This document shows, in pieces, positions 1 to 5,916 of a stretch of 6,885 nucleotides of DNA. The notes below the pieces were generated by a model. The model made no database searches and was not told where the DNA came from. It saw only the letters and a program-made list of their open reading frames with translations. Each line of letters begins with the position of its first letter. Position 1 is the stretch's first letter. Source of the stretch: an uncultured Collinsella sp. (lineage in GTDB: Bacteria; Actinomycetota; Coriobacteriia; Coriobacteriales; Coriobacteriaceae); the NCBI GenBank assembly GCA_900552875.1, contig USCS01000083.1, forward strand, positions 1 through 6,885, in the 5' to 3' direction. Position numbers and translations under genes: made by a program.

Positions 1-613
1 CCTCCGCCGCCCGCCTGACCGCGTCGACGTAGTAGGCGAGCACGTCGTTGTCGGCCCCCTCCGCGAACCTTATCGACTCGATCCAGGACCAGTGCGCCCG
101 GGTCCAGTTGCCCTTCCTGCGGCCGGTGGGCGTCCTCTCGTCGAAGACGAGCCCGTGCCTGAGCAGGAACTTGGAGAGCCGCTGCTTCGAGCGCGAGAGG
201 TCGTCCCTCGCGTCCTCGAGCGCCCTGGTCAGGTCGCGGGCGGCCTCGCACTCGTCGTCGGGGACCCACACCTCGACCACGTTGCCGACCGACAGCATGC
301 GGGCGAGGAACTCGGCGTCGTTGCGGTCGTTCTTCCTGCGCCTGTCCGCGCTGGGCTTGATCATCTTCGAGACGGCGCCGACCACGCAGTCGACCCCGAG
401 GCCGGAGAGCCTCTTCTGCAGGTCGAACCCCGTGACCCCGGACTCGTACACGCACCTGGCCTTTGGGTCCACGGACCGCACCCACCCCGCGACTGCCCCG
501 GCGTCGTAGCCGAAGGTCGCGCAGCGCACCTCCCCGGTCATGACGTCGAGGGAGACTGCCTTTATCGAGCGGGCGTGGACGTCGAGGCCGACGAAGGTGG
601 TAGTATCGAGCAT
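1..613 (-). CDS. IS110-family transposase, N-terminal part (runs off the left edge)
   Basis: Read on the minus strand from an ATG at 613-611, this gives 204 codons without a stop before the window edge. The N-terminus has the RuvC-like DEDD pattern of IS110 transposases: D11 in FVGLDVH, E57 in VYESG, and D96 and D99 in the family-typical KNDRNDA motif. A basic helical stretch (DLSRSKQRLSKFLLRHGL) follows, as usual before the C-terminal Transposase_20 domain, whose catalytic serine would lie outside the window. IS110 enzymes catalyse RNA-guided recombination through circular intermediates and leave no terminal inverted repeats. The start is supported by a GGAAGGGG Shine-Dalgarno just upstream, which is partly buried in an RNA hairpin (616-709). 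The gene points away from the transporter at 864. Whether the full-length enzyme is intact cannot be seen. Family assignment is firm. Confidence 0.93.
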   Translation of the reverse strand, partial: MLDTTTFVGLDVHARSIKAVSLDVMTGEVRCATFGYDAGAVAGWVRSVDPKARCVYESGVTGFDLQKRLSGLGVDCVVGAVSKMIKPSADRRRKNDRNDAEFLARMLSVGNVVEVWVPDDECEAARDLTRALEDARDDLSRSKQRLSKFLLRHGLVFDERTPTGRRKGNWTRAHWSWIESIRFAEGADNDVLAYYVDAVRRAAE

Positions 614-615
614 GG

Positions 616-709
616 GAGCCCCTTCCATGAATGCGGCGTGGCCGCCGCGGCTGAATTAGACACTCACCATTGTCGGCCTAATCCGCGGTCTTTCATGCAG
701 CAGGGGCTC
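616..709 (-). ncRNA. Nested inverted repeat upstream of the transposase: RBS-trapping leader or candidate bridge RNA
   Basis: Four arm pairs nest in order around one centre: GAGCCCC 616-622 with GGGGCTC 703-709, CATGAA 626-631 with TTCATG 692-697, CCGCGG 645-650 with CCGCGG 683-688, and ATTAG 655-659 with CTAAT 678-682. Together they form 24 base pairs broken by internal loops, around an 18-base terminal loop. A small GCGGC/GCCGC stem (633-645) competes inside. On the minus strand the GGGG of the transposase Shine-Dalgarno is in the basal stem, so the RNA would hide its own start site. IS110-group elements such as IS621 encode a bridge RNA in the noncoding DNA upstream of the transposase, built from stems with internal loops. 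That parallel is the reason for the ncRNA proposal. The base pairing is seen; the function is inferred. Confidence 0.4.
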
Positions 710-740
710 TCAATGTTTTTATGTCCTGCTCATATCGTCT

Positions 741-778
741 GTGCCGGCACTTGGGGACACTCCTGGGAATCATTTCCC
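741..778. repeat. Intergenic palindrome plus hairpin, possible dispersed repeat
   Basis: GTGCCGGCAC (741-750) is a perfect 10-base palindrome. It is followed by GGGACACTCCT (754-764) and a small hairpin with arms GGGAA 765-769 and TTCCC 774-778. The middle segment resembles the loop region of the inverted repeat at 4810-4836, which suggests members of one dispersed family. It lies between the insertion sequence and the transporter promoter. Its role is unknown. Confidence 0.4.
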
Positions 779-795
779 GTTCGCCGATTTCGGTC

Positions 796-858
796 TTGAT
801 AAATGTATATAACGACTATAACGTAGTGTGAAACATATTGGAAACAATACCGAGGAGG
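796..858 (+). promoter_or_regulatory. Likely promoter and RBS region of the EamA transporter
   Basis: TTGATA (796-801) and TATAAC (817-822) could serve as -35 and -10 boxes, although the 15-base spacer is short. The AT-rich stretch holds a direct repeat of TATAACG (808-814 and 817-823). A strong Shine-Dalgarno GAGGAGG (852-858) lies 5 bases before a TTG at 864. This spacing decides the start codon over the GTG at 828, which has no ribosome binding site. Confidence 0.4.
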
Positions 859-863
859 CTGCG

Positions 864-1946
864 TTGAAGAAAAGCAATCTGGGCTATGTGCTGGTGCTGA
901 TCGCCGCGCTTATGTGGGGCAGCATCGGAATCTTTGTAAACGGCATCTCGGCCATGGGCGTTTCGTCCCAGAGCATGGCTGCCTTTCGCTTGTTGGTCGG
1001 AGCGCTTATCTTGGCGCCGGTCCTGATGTTTATGGGCTGCCGTCCGGGTGAGGGGTCTACCGTGGCTCAGGGTCCGCTGGCACTGTTCAAGGCAAGCCCT
1101 AAAGAGCTTGTTCCCTGCGCGCTTGTCGGTATTGTTGGCCTGGCCGCCGCCAACACCTGCTATTACGAGTGCATGGGCGAGGTGGGCATGTCCACGGCCT
1201 CGGTGCTGCTCTATACCTCGCCGGTGTTTGGCGTCGTGCTCGGCCGCGTGCTTTATCGCGAGGACGTGACCCCCAACAAGCTCGTCGCCATTGTCTTTAA
1301 CATCGTTGGCTGCGTGCTTGCAGTGACCAATGGCGACCTTTCCGGTTTTCATTTTTCGGTTTGGGGCGTCACGTCGGGCGTGATTGCAGGCCTTTGCGGT
1401 GCGTCGCTCGCGGTGTTTAGCCGGATAGCAACCAAGACAGTCCACCCGCTGGCTGTCACGTTTTGGGGCTTTGTTTTTGGCGGTGCGGTTATGGCAGCTA
1501 TCGCGGCTCCGTGGCCGGATGTCGCCGCGGCAATGTCGCCACAGCTGCTGCTGCTGTTCCTTGGCTTTGGACTCATCCCCACAGCCGTGGCTTACATCTT
1601 ATATATGCAGGGTCTGTCCATGGGGCTCGAGACGTCGAAAGTTCCCGTCGTAATGTCATTCGAGACAGTCGTCACCGTACTGCTGGGCATTGGTGTCTAC
1701 GCCGAGCCCGCCGGCGCGATCAAAGTCCTGGGCATCGTGCTGGTGCTCGCGTCCATCCTGATTATGAACACCGACTTCTCCAGGCTGCGCAACAGTGTGT
1801 TTGTCGGTCATGTCATTGAGAGCATGACCTTTAAGCCCAACGCGTGGTGGACCGAAAAATCTCAGGACATAGATCTGTTTAAGGAGCGCACCGGCATCGC
1901 GCTGGAGCCCACCGTGCAGGAAAGCCCCTGGTACTTCGTGCGATAG
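864..1946 (+). CDS. EamA/DMT-family transporter with C-terminal extension
   Basis: This 360-residue integral membrane protein has two EamA repeats, at roughly residues 6-150 and 163-305, matching the ten-helix drug/metabolite transporter fold. Family traits include the first helix with ALMWGSIGIF, the AFRLLVGALIL second helix and the closing helix VLGIVLVLASILIMNT. DMT proteins commonly export amino acids, nucleosides or other metabolites; the substrate is not predictable here. After the last helix comes a soluble tail of about 57 residues (Trp-rich, ending PWYFVR) that typical 300-residue EamA proteins lack. The start is taken as TTG 864 because GAGGAGG lies 5 bases upstream. An in-frame GTG at 828 would add 12 residues but has no ribosome binding site. 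It is co-oriented with the PTS operon 182 bases downstream, with no clear terminator between. It could handle the amino compound freed by that pathway, but this is inference. Confidence 0.88.
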   Translation: MKKSNLGYVLVLIAALMWGSIGIFVNGISAMGVSSQSMAAFRLLVGALILAPVLMFMGCRPGEGSTVAQGPLALFKASPKELVPCALVGIVGLAAANTCYYECMGEVGMSTASVLLYTSPVFGVVLGRVLYREDVTPNKLVAIVFNIVGCVLAVTNGDLSGFHFSVWGVTSGVIAGLCGASLAVFSRIATKTVHPLAVTFWGFVFGGAVMAAIAAPWPDVAAAMSPQLLLLFLGFGLIPTAVAYILYMQGLSMGLETSKVPVVMSFETVVTVLLGIGVYAEPAGAIKVLGIVLVLASILIMNTDFSRLRNSVFVGHVIESMTFKPNAWWTEKSQDIDLFKERTGIALEPTVQESPWYFVR

Positions 1947-2024
1947 GGGATTGCGCGCAGGGTCTGACCTGGGGTTATCCAGCTAGCGCCGGCCTACCCA
2001 GCCCAACGTTTCGAGTACGTTAAA

Positions 2025-2058
2025 CCCGTCAACGGTCGATTTTCACCCGCGAACGGTC
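2025..2058. promoter_or_regulatory. Tandem 13-base direct repeat, candidate activator sites
   Basis: CCCGTCAACGGTC (2025-2037) and CCCGCGAACGGTC (2046-2058) match at 11 of 13 bases with a 21-base period, close to two helical turns, which would put both copies on one face of the DNA. A shorter inverted pair AACGT/ACGTT (2005-2009, 2017-2021) lies just upstream. Their position ahead of a TATAAT box that lacks a -35 box fits activator binding. No regulator gene is in the window. Confidence 0.4.
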
Positions 2059-2093
2059 TTTATACTAATTAGCAATATAAGCAACGTATAAGA

Positions 2094-2124
2094 CGTTATA
2101 ATGACCATAACGAAAAGGAGGAGG
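2094..2124 (+). promoter_or_regulatory. PTS operon promoter -10, overlapping inverted repeat and RBS
   Basis: TATAAT at 2097-2102 is a consensus -10 box, but no TTGACA-like sequence lies 16-18 bases upstream. A second possible -10, TATACT, is at 2061-2066. The inverted repeat CGTTAT (2094-2099) / ATAACG (2107-2112) spans the -10 box and the expected start point, a typical repressor position. The RBS AAAAGGAGGAGG (2113-2124) is strong and is 4 bases from the ATG. No sigma-54 -24/-12 elements are seen, unlike the gfr operon of Salmonella. Confidence 0.5.
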
Positions 2125-2128
2125 CAAG

Positions 2129-3052
2129 ATGAATCAGATCATTCTCGCATCTCATGGCGGCCTGGCCGCAGGCGCCAAAGACACGCTCGAGATGGTTCTC
2201 GGCGACGTGTCGAACGTCCACGTCGTGTCGCTTGCTCGTGACGACAAGGAGCCCATCACCAATAAGGTTGAGGCTATGATCGCCACGTTCAACGCGGACG
2301 ACACCGTCTATGTGCTGACCGATATGCTCGGCAGCTCGGTCAACAACAACATGGTCGAGCTTTCCAAGAACGGCACGAAGTTCACGGTTGTCAGCGGTTT
2401 CAACATCCCGTTGGCGCTCACGCTTGCTATGAGCCCCGCCCCCGTCAAGGGCGCCGAGCTCGCGGCCCTCATCAATGAGGCCCGCACCGGTCTGACCAAC
2501 CCCAACGCACCGGTCGAGGCCGCCGCGGCTCCCGCCAAGAAGGTCAAGGCGTCCCGTCACAGCTCCGGTCCCGCCAAGATCGTCCTCGCACGTCTTGACT
2601 ACCGTCTGCTGCACGGCCAGGTCGTCTTTACCTGGACCACCAAGGTCCAGGCTGAGCGCATCATCGTCGTCGACAACGCTGCCGCCAACGATGACATCAA
2701 GAAGGGCGCTCTTAAGTTGGCCAAGCCCCAGGGCGTGCGCCTAAACGTCTTCACCGTCGAGCGTGCCCTCGCCAAGATGGACAAGCTCAACACCCTCGGC
2801 GAGCGCGTCATGTTCGTCTTTGGCAACACGGCCGAGATGCTGCAGTTCTGCCAGGGCTACAAGCTCGACGCCATCAACCTGGGCGCCACCGCCAACCACG
2901 ACGGTGCCGATCAGGTCGGCGGCAAGGACAGCTCCGTCTTCTTCGACGCCGCCCAGAAGGCCGACGTCAACCAGCTGCTCGACATGGGCATCAAGCTCTA
3001 TGTCCAGCAGACCCCTACGTATCAGAGCGTCGACATCGACGCCAAGCTGTAA
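2129..3052 (+). CDS. PTS mannose-family EIIAB, fused two-domain phosphotransfer protein
   Basis: This 307-residue cytoplasmic protein passes phosphate from HPr to the incoming sugar. Residues 1-125 are an EIIA-Man domain with phosphoacceptor H9 in SHGGLA and the supporting D65 in TDMLGSS. Residues 126-148 form an Ala/Pro/Lys-rich flexible linker. Residues 150-307 are an EIIB domain of the mannose/sorbose family, starting KIVLARLDYRLLHGQV with phosphoacceptor H162. Size and domain order match E. coli ManX (about 320 residues). It is first in the operon, with a strong RBS and an ATG that the EIIA start motif fits exactly. EIIC follows after 36 bases. Subunit class is certain. The sugar is not, since EIIAB proteins of mannose, fructoselysine and other systems look alike. 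The downstream SIS enzyme argues for a sugar-amine conjugate rather than plain mannose. Confidence 0.95.
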   Translation: MNQIILASHGGLAAGAKDTLEMVLGDVSNVHVVSLARDDKEPITNKVEAMIATFNADDTVYVLTDMLGSSVNNNMVELSKNGTKFTVVSGFNIPLALTLAMSPAPVKGAELAALINEARTGLTNPNAPVEAAAAPAKKVKASRHSSGPAKIVLARLDYRLLHGQVVFTWTTKVQAERIIVVDNAAANDDIKKGALKLAKPQGVRLNVFTVERALAKMDKLNTLGERVMFVFGNTAEMLQFCQGYKLDAINLGATANHDGADQVGGKDSSVFFDAAQKADVNQLLDMGIKLYVQQTPTYQSVDIDAKL

Positions 3053-3057
3053 TCAAC

Positions 3058-3071
3058 CAGGCTTTTGCCTG
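3058..3071 (+). other. Small hairpin in the EIIAB-EIIC gap
   Basis: CAGGC (3058-3062) and GCCTG (3067-3071) form a perfect 5-base-pair stem with a TTTT loop, a few bases after the EIIAB stop and before the EIIC Shine-Dalgarno. It has no U-tract and is not a terminator. It might tune transcript stability or EIIC translation. Confidence 0.3.
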
Positions 3072-3088
3072 ACTGAAAGGAGAAGGGT

Positions 3089-3883
3089 ATGAATACGTTC
3101 ATCAGTGCGGTGCTCGTCGGCCTCGTCGGCGTGTTCTGCATGTGGGACTCCCGCCTGCTCGGTCGTCTTAACTTCGAGCAGCCCCTCGTTGGCGCTACGC
3201 TCGTCGGTCTGCTGCTGGGCGATGTGCCCACCGGCCTTGCCGTCGGTGTCGCCGTCGAGCTCGTGTCCATGGGCCTGGTGCAGGTCGGCGCTGCCGTTCC
3301 GCCCGATATGGTCCTGGGCGGCATCGTGGCCGCTGCCTTTGCGTGCCTGACCGATGCTTCCGCCGAGACCGCCATGACGATCGCCATCCCGGTCGCCGTC
3401 CTGGGTCAGCTCCTCGGCATCGTGTTCCGTTCCATCATCGCCGCCCTCACCCATGTGGCAGATAGCGCGATCGATAACGGAAAGTTCAAGACCGCCTACC
3501 GTATGCACATCTGCGCCGGCTCCGGTCTGTACGCCATCATGTACTTCCTGCCGATCTTCCTCGCCGTCTTTGTTGGCACCGACCTGGTTCAGGCCATCGT
3601 CAACATGGTTCCCGAGTGGCTGTCCACTGGTCTTAACGTTTCGACCAAGATCATGACCGCCTACGGCTTGGCCCTGCTGCTCACCATGATGATCAAGAAG
3701 GGTATGACTCCGTTCCTGTTCATCGGTTTCCTGCTCGCCGCTTACCTCAACCTGTCCGTCATCGCGGTCGCTCTGATCGGTGTGTGCCTGGCTGTCGTCT
3801 TCATGGGCTTCAAGTTCAACGGTTCCCATGCAGCCGCCGGTGTCGATTCCGACTACGATCCGCTCGAAGACGACGAAGACTAA
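3089..3883 (+). CDS. PTS mannose-family EIIC membrane subunit
   Basis: This 264-residue polytopic membrane protein forms the sugar channel together with EIID. The length matches ManY (about 266). The N-terminus is hydrophobic (MNTFISAVLVGLVGVFCMWD). It is followed by the EII-Sor/EIIC-Man signature region GDVPTGLAVGVAVELVSMG (residues 44 onward) and the conserved PPD at 71-73, which leads into GGIVAAAFA. Several further hydrophobic helices follow, including VAVLGQLLGIVF, IMYFLPIFLAVFVG and AVALIGVCLAVVFMGF. The last residues are strongly acidic (DYDPLEDDED) and probably cytoplasmic. A GAAAGGAGAAGGG RBS precedes the ATG. The EIID gene starts 13 bases after the stop, so the two are likely translationally coupled in equal amounts. 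Confidence 0.95.
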   Translation: MNTFISAVLVGLVGVFCMWDSRLLGRLNFEQPLVGATLVGLLLGDVPTGLAVGVAVELVSMGLVQVGAAVPPDMVLGGIVAAAFACLTDASAETAMTIAIPVAVLGQLLGIVFRSIIAALTHVADSAIDNGKFKTAYRMHICAGSGLYAIMYFLPIFLAVFVGTDLVQAIVNMVPEWLSTGLNVSTKIMTAYGLALLLTMMIKKGMTPFLFIGFLLAAYLNLSVIAVALIGVCLAVVFMGFKFNGSHAAAGVDSDYDPLEDDED

Positions 3884-3896
3884 GGAGGAACACACT

Positions 3897-4730
3897 ATGG
3901 CAACCGCAACCAAGGACGTGTCCCTGAACAAGAAGGTCAGCCAGTTCTTCTGGCGCTCCTGGGCCATCCAGGCCTCTTGGAACTACGAGCGTCAGATGAA
4001 CATGGGCTTCCTCTACGGCATGGTTCCCACGCTCGACCGCCTCTATCCGGACGAGTCCGACCCCAAGCAGCTCGCTGCTAAGAAAGAGGCTTACCACCGT
4101 CACATGGCGTTCTACAACTGCACCCCGCAGACGAGCGCCTTTATCCTGGGCCTCACCGCCTCCATGGAGGAGGAGTACGCCAAGGACCCCGAGAATTTCG
4201 ATCCCGATTCGATCAACGCGGTCAAGACCTCCCTCATGGGTCCGCTTTCCGGCATCGGTGACTCCTTCTTCCAGGGCACCATCCGCGTTATCGCCTTTGG
4301 CCTGGGCGTTCAGCTGGCTCAGCAGGGCTCCATCATGGGCCCGATTCTGGCCATGCTCATCTCCATTGTCCCCTCTGTGCTGATCACTTGGTTCGCAGCC
4401 AAGATGGGCTATCAGGGCGGCCACGAGTACCTGAGCAAGCTTCAGGGCGGCGACCTCATGGAGAAGCTCATGTATGTCTGCGGCATCGTGGGTCTTATGT
4501 CCGTGGGCGGCATGATCGCTACGCTGATCGGCGCCACCACCCCGCTGCAGTTCGCTGAGGGCACCGTCGTGATCCAGGACATCCTGGACGGCATGATGCC
4601 CCAGATGATTTCCCTTGGCCTCACTGGCCTTATGTACTGGCTCATCAAGAAGAACGTCAACACCGGTTGGCTTCTCGTGATCGCCATCGTGGGCGGCATC
4701 GCCCTCTCCGCGGCCGGCATCCTGGCCTAG
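3897..4730 (+). CDS. PTS mannose-family EIID membrane subunit
   Basis: This 277-residue protein is the second membrane component specific to mannose-family PTS permeases. The cytoplasmic N-terminal part has the EIID hallmark FFWRSWAIQASWNYERQM (from residue 18) and GFLYGMVPTLDRLY. Then come the conserved YNCTPQTSAFILGLTASMEE and the SLMGPLSGIGDSFFQGTIR motif. The C-terminal half is hydrophobic, with segments such as GPILAMLISIVPSVLITWFAA and LLVIAIVGGIALSAAGIL. Length and order match ManZ. AAGGAGG beginning at the EIIC stop gives a Shine-Dalgarno 8 bases from this ATG. In-frame codons reach back inside the EIIC gene, but they lack a ribosome binding site and homologous sequence. It ends in a structured 198-base gap before the SIS gene. 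Confidence 0.95.
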   Translation: MATATKDVSLNKKVSQFFWRSWAIQASWNYERQMNMGFLYGMVPTLDRLYPDESDPKQLAAKKEAYHRHMAFYNCTPQTSAFILGLTASMEEEYAKDPENFDPDSINAVKTSLMGPLSGIGDSFFQGTIRVIAFGLGVQLAQQGSIMGPILAMLISIVPSVLITWFAAKMGYQGGHEYLSKLQGGDLMEKLMYVCGIVGLMSVGGMIATLIGATTPLQFAEGTVVIQDILDGMMPQMISLGLTGLMYWLIKKNVNTGWLLVIAIVGGIALSAAGILA

Positions 4731-4755
4731 TCGCGACCAAGCGCCTAATCGCTTT

Positions 4756-4795
4756 CCCCCGGGGGCCTGCCTGGCATCCCATACCCCAGGCAGGC
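4756..4795 (+). other. GC-rich hairpins after EIID, candidate mRNA processing or attenuation element
   Basis: CCCCCGGGGG (4756-4765) is a perfect palindrome. It abuts GCCTGCCTGG (4765-4774), which pairs perfectly with CCAGGCAGGC (4786-4795) across an 11-base loop. No U-run follows, so this is not a standard intrinsic terminator. Hairpins at such junctions often protect the 3' end of the upstream message or limit readthrough, which would make the permease more abundant than the enzyme. The structure is seen; the role is inferred. Confidence 0.45.
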
Positions 4796-4809
4796 TTCCA
4801 TCCCTAAAT

Positions 4810-4836
4810 GTGTCAAAGGGACAGTTCCTTTGACAC
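4810..4836. repeat. Perfect inverted repeat, likely dispersed intergenic element
   Basis: GTGTCAAAGG (4810-4819) and CCTTTGACAC (4827-4836) are exact reverse complements around the 7-base loop GACAGTT. The core GGGACAGTTCCT resembles GGGACACTCCT at 754-764. A REP-like element is the simplest explanation. It sits in the leader of the SIS gene and has no U-tract. From here to the SIS start codon (4837-4928) no convincing promoter is visible. Confidence 0.5.
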
Positions 4837-4928
4837 TTCCTCAACGGGCCGGCGACTCGGTCCAAATCACGGTAACCCTGCGAGCGCCCGGCAATGTGGC
4901 GCCGCAAAAATCGAAAGGAATGTGTCAG

Positions 4929-5912
4929 ATGTACGAGATCGACCTTAACCTCCCTAAGCAGATCGTCGCTGACGTCCTGTCCAACCACGAGATCCACAGC
5001 GTCGCCTTCGTCGGCTGCGGTGCTTCCATGTCCGACCTGTACCCCGCCAAGTACTTCCTGGCCAACAACACGGACAAGCTGAACGTTCAGATCTTCACCG
5101 CTAACGAGTTCAACTACGACACGCCTTCTTGGGTCAACGAGCACACCTTCGTGATCACCTGCTCCCTCGGTGGCTCCACGCCCGAGACCGTCGAGGCCAA
5201 CAAGACCGCCAAGAAGCACAACTGCCCGGTCGTCTCCCTCACCAACAAGGCTGGCTCCGCTCTGACCGTCGACGCCGACCACGTCATCGTCCACGGCTTC
5301 CACGCCAACTATGCCGCTAAGGCCGAGAAGCCTGGCTACGCCATCGCTCTTGCTCTCGAGATCCTTCAGCAGACCGAGGGCTATGATCACTACGAGGATA
5401 TGATCACCGGCCTCACCAACATCTTCGACCTGTGCGAGAACGCCGCTCAGCACTGCACCAAGCTCGCCAAGAAGTTCGCTGAGGACTTCAAGGACGACAA
5501 GATGATCTACTTCATGGCTTCCGGTGCCTCCGAGAAGATGGCTTATTCTCACGCCGCCTTCCTGTTCACCGAGATGCAGTGGATCGACGCCGCCGCCTAC
5601 AACACCGGCGAGTACTTCCACGGCCCGTTCGAGGTTTCCACCGAGGGTAAGCCCTACGTTTTCTTCATGTCCGATGGTGCTACCCGTCCGATGGACGCCC
5701 GCGCCCTCACCTTCCTTGAGCGCATGGGCGCCAAGGTCGCTCTGATCGACTCCAAGGACTACGGTCTGGCCGACGCCGTGCCGGCGAGCGTCATCACCTA
5801 CTTCAACCCGCTGCTGCACCTCGCCGTTATGCGCGAGTACGGCAACCAGATCGCCGAGGCCCGTCAGCACCCGCTGACCATGCGTCGCTACATGTGGAAG
5901 CTTTCCTACTAA
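4929..5912 (+). CDS. Two-SIS-domain sugar-amine 6-phosphate deglycase (FrlB/GfrF/FraB-like)
   Basis: This 327-residue cytoplasmic protein is predicted to split a 6-phosphorylated sugar-amine into hexose 6-phosphate and free amine or amino acid. SIS domain 1 includes VAFVGCGASMSDLYPAKYFL and the phosphate-binding CSLGGSTPETVEA. SIS domain 2 includes YFMASGASEKMAYSHA and EYFHGPFE. E215 (FTEMQW) and H231 (FHGP) are 16 residues apart, the same spacing as the catalytic Glu/His pair of GlmS (488/504) and FraB (214/230). No glutaminase domain is present, which excludes GlmS. The C-terminus RRYMWKLSY fits the deglycase group. The start at 4929 has AAAGGA 9 bases upstream; the in-frame ATG at 4920 abuts the RBS. 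It is the last gene before the terminator and in the same operon as the permease. FrlB, GfrE/GfrF and FraB cannot be told apart here, so the substrate is open. Confidence 0.85.
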   Translation: MYEIDLNLPKQIVADVLSNHEIHSVAFVGCGASMSDLYPAKYFLANNTDKLNVQIFTANEFNYDTPSWVNEHTFVITCSLGGSTPETVEANKTAKKHNCPVVSLTNKAGSALTVDADHVIVHGFHANYAAKAEKPGYAIALALEILQQTEGYDHYEDMITGLTNIFDLCENAAQHCTKLAKKFAEDFKDDKMIYFMASGASEKMAYSHAAFLFTEMQWIDAAAYNTGEYFHGPFEVSTEGKPYVFFMSDGATRPMDARALTFLERMGAKVALIDSKDYGLADAVPASVITYFNPLLHLAVMREYGNQIAEARQHPLTMRRYMWKLSY

Positions 5913-5916
5913 TCGC

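Larger units (their letters stand above)
1..740 (-). mobile_element. IS110-family insertion sequence, partial, transposase-proximal end
   Basis: The transposase gene and its structured upstream DNA make up one end of an IS110-family element. The outer boundary cannot be fixed, because this family lacks terminal inverted repeats and usually makes no target duplication. The limit near 740 is a guess: it lies past the large inverted repeat (616-709) and just before a palindrome (741-750) that looks like a separate chromosomal repeat. The other end is off the window. The element lies close upstream of the transporter gene and could have replaced part of its original control region. Confidence 0.55.

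Noticed and set aside
92..799. A 235-codon plus-strand open frame opposite the transposase
   Set aside because: The minus strand gives a clear IS110 transposase with all DEDD residues. The plus-strand reading is Pro/Gly/Val-rich without motifs.
828..863. GTG at 828 as the start of the transporter
   Set aside because: It has no Shine-Dalgarno, and the upstream TATAAC is too near to leave a normal leader. The TTG at 864 has GAGGAGG at ideal distance. It remains possible as an annotated alternative.
1947..2004. A terminator after the transporter gene (CTGGGGT 1969-1975 with ACCCAG 1996-2001)
   Set aside because: The stem is short, needs a bulge, has a 20-base loop and no U-tract follows, so it is not supported.
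3053..3967. A 304-codon minus-strand open frame opposite EIIC
   Set aside because: Its translation is dominated by His, Asp, Gly and Gln, which is typical of the antisense of a hydrophobic membrane protein. No recognisable motif is present.
4830..4928. An N-terminal extension of the SIS protein beginning at 4830
   Set aside because: The extension overlaps the inverted repeat and lacks an RBS. SIS deglycase homology begins at MYEIDLNLP, which has its own RBS.
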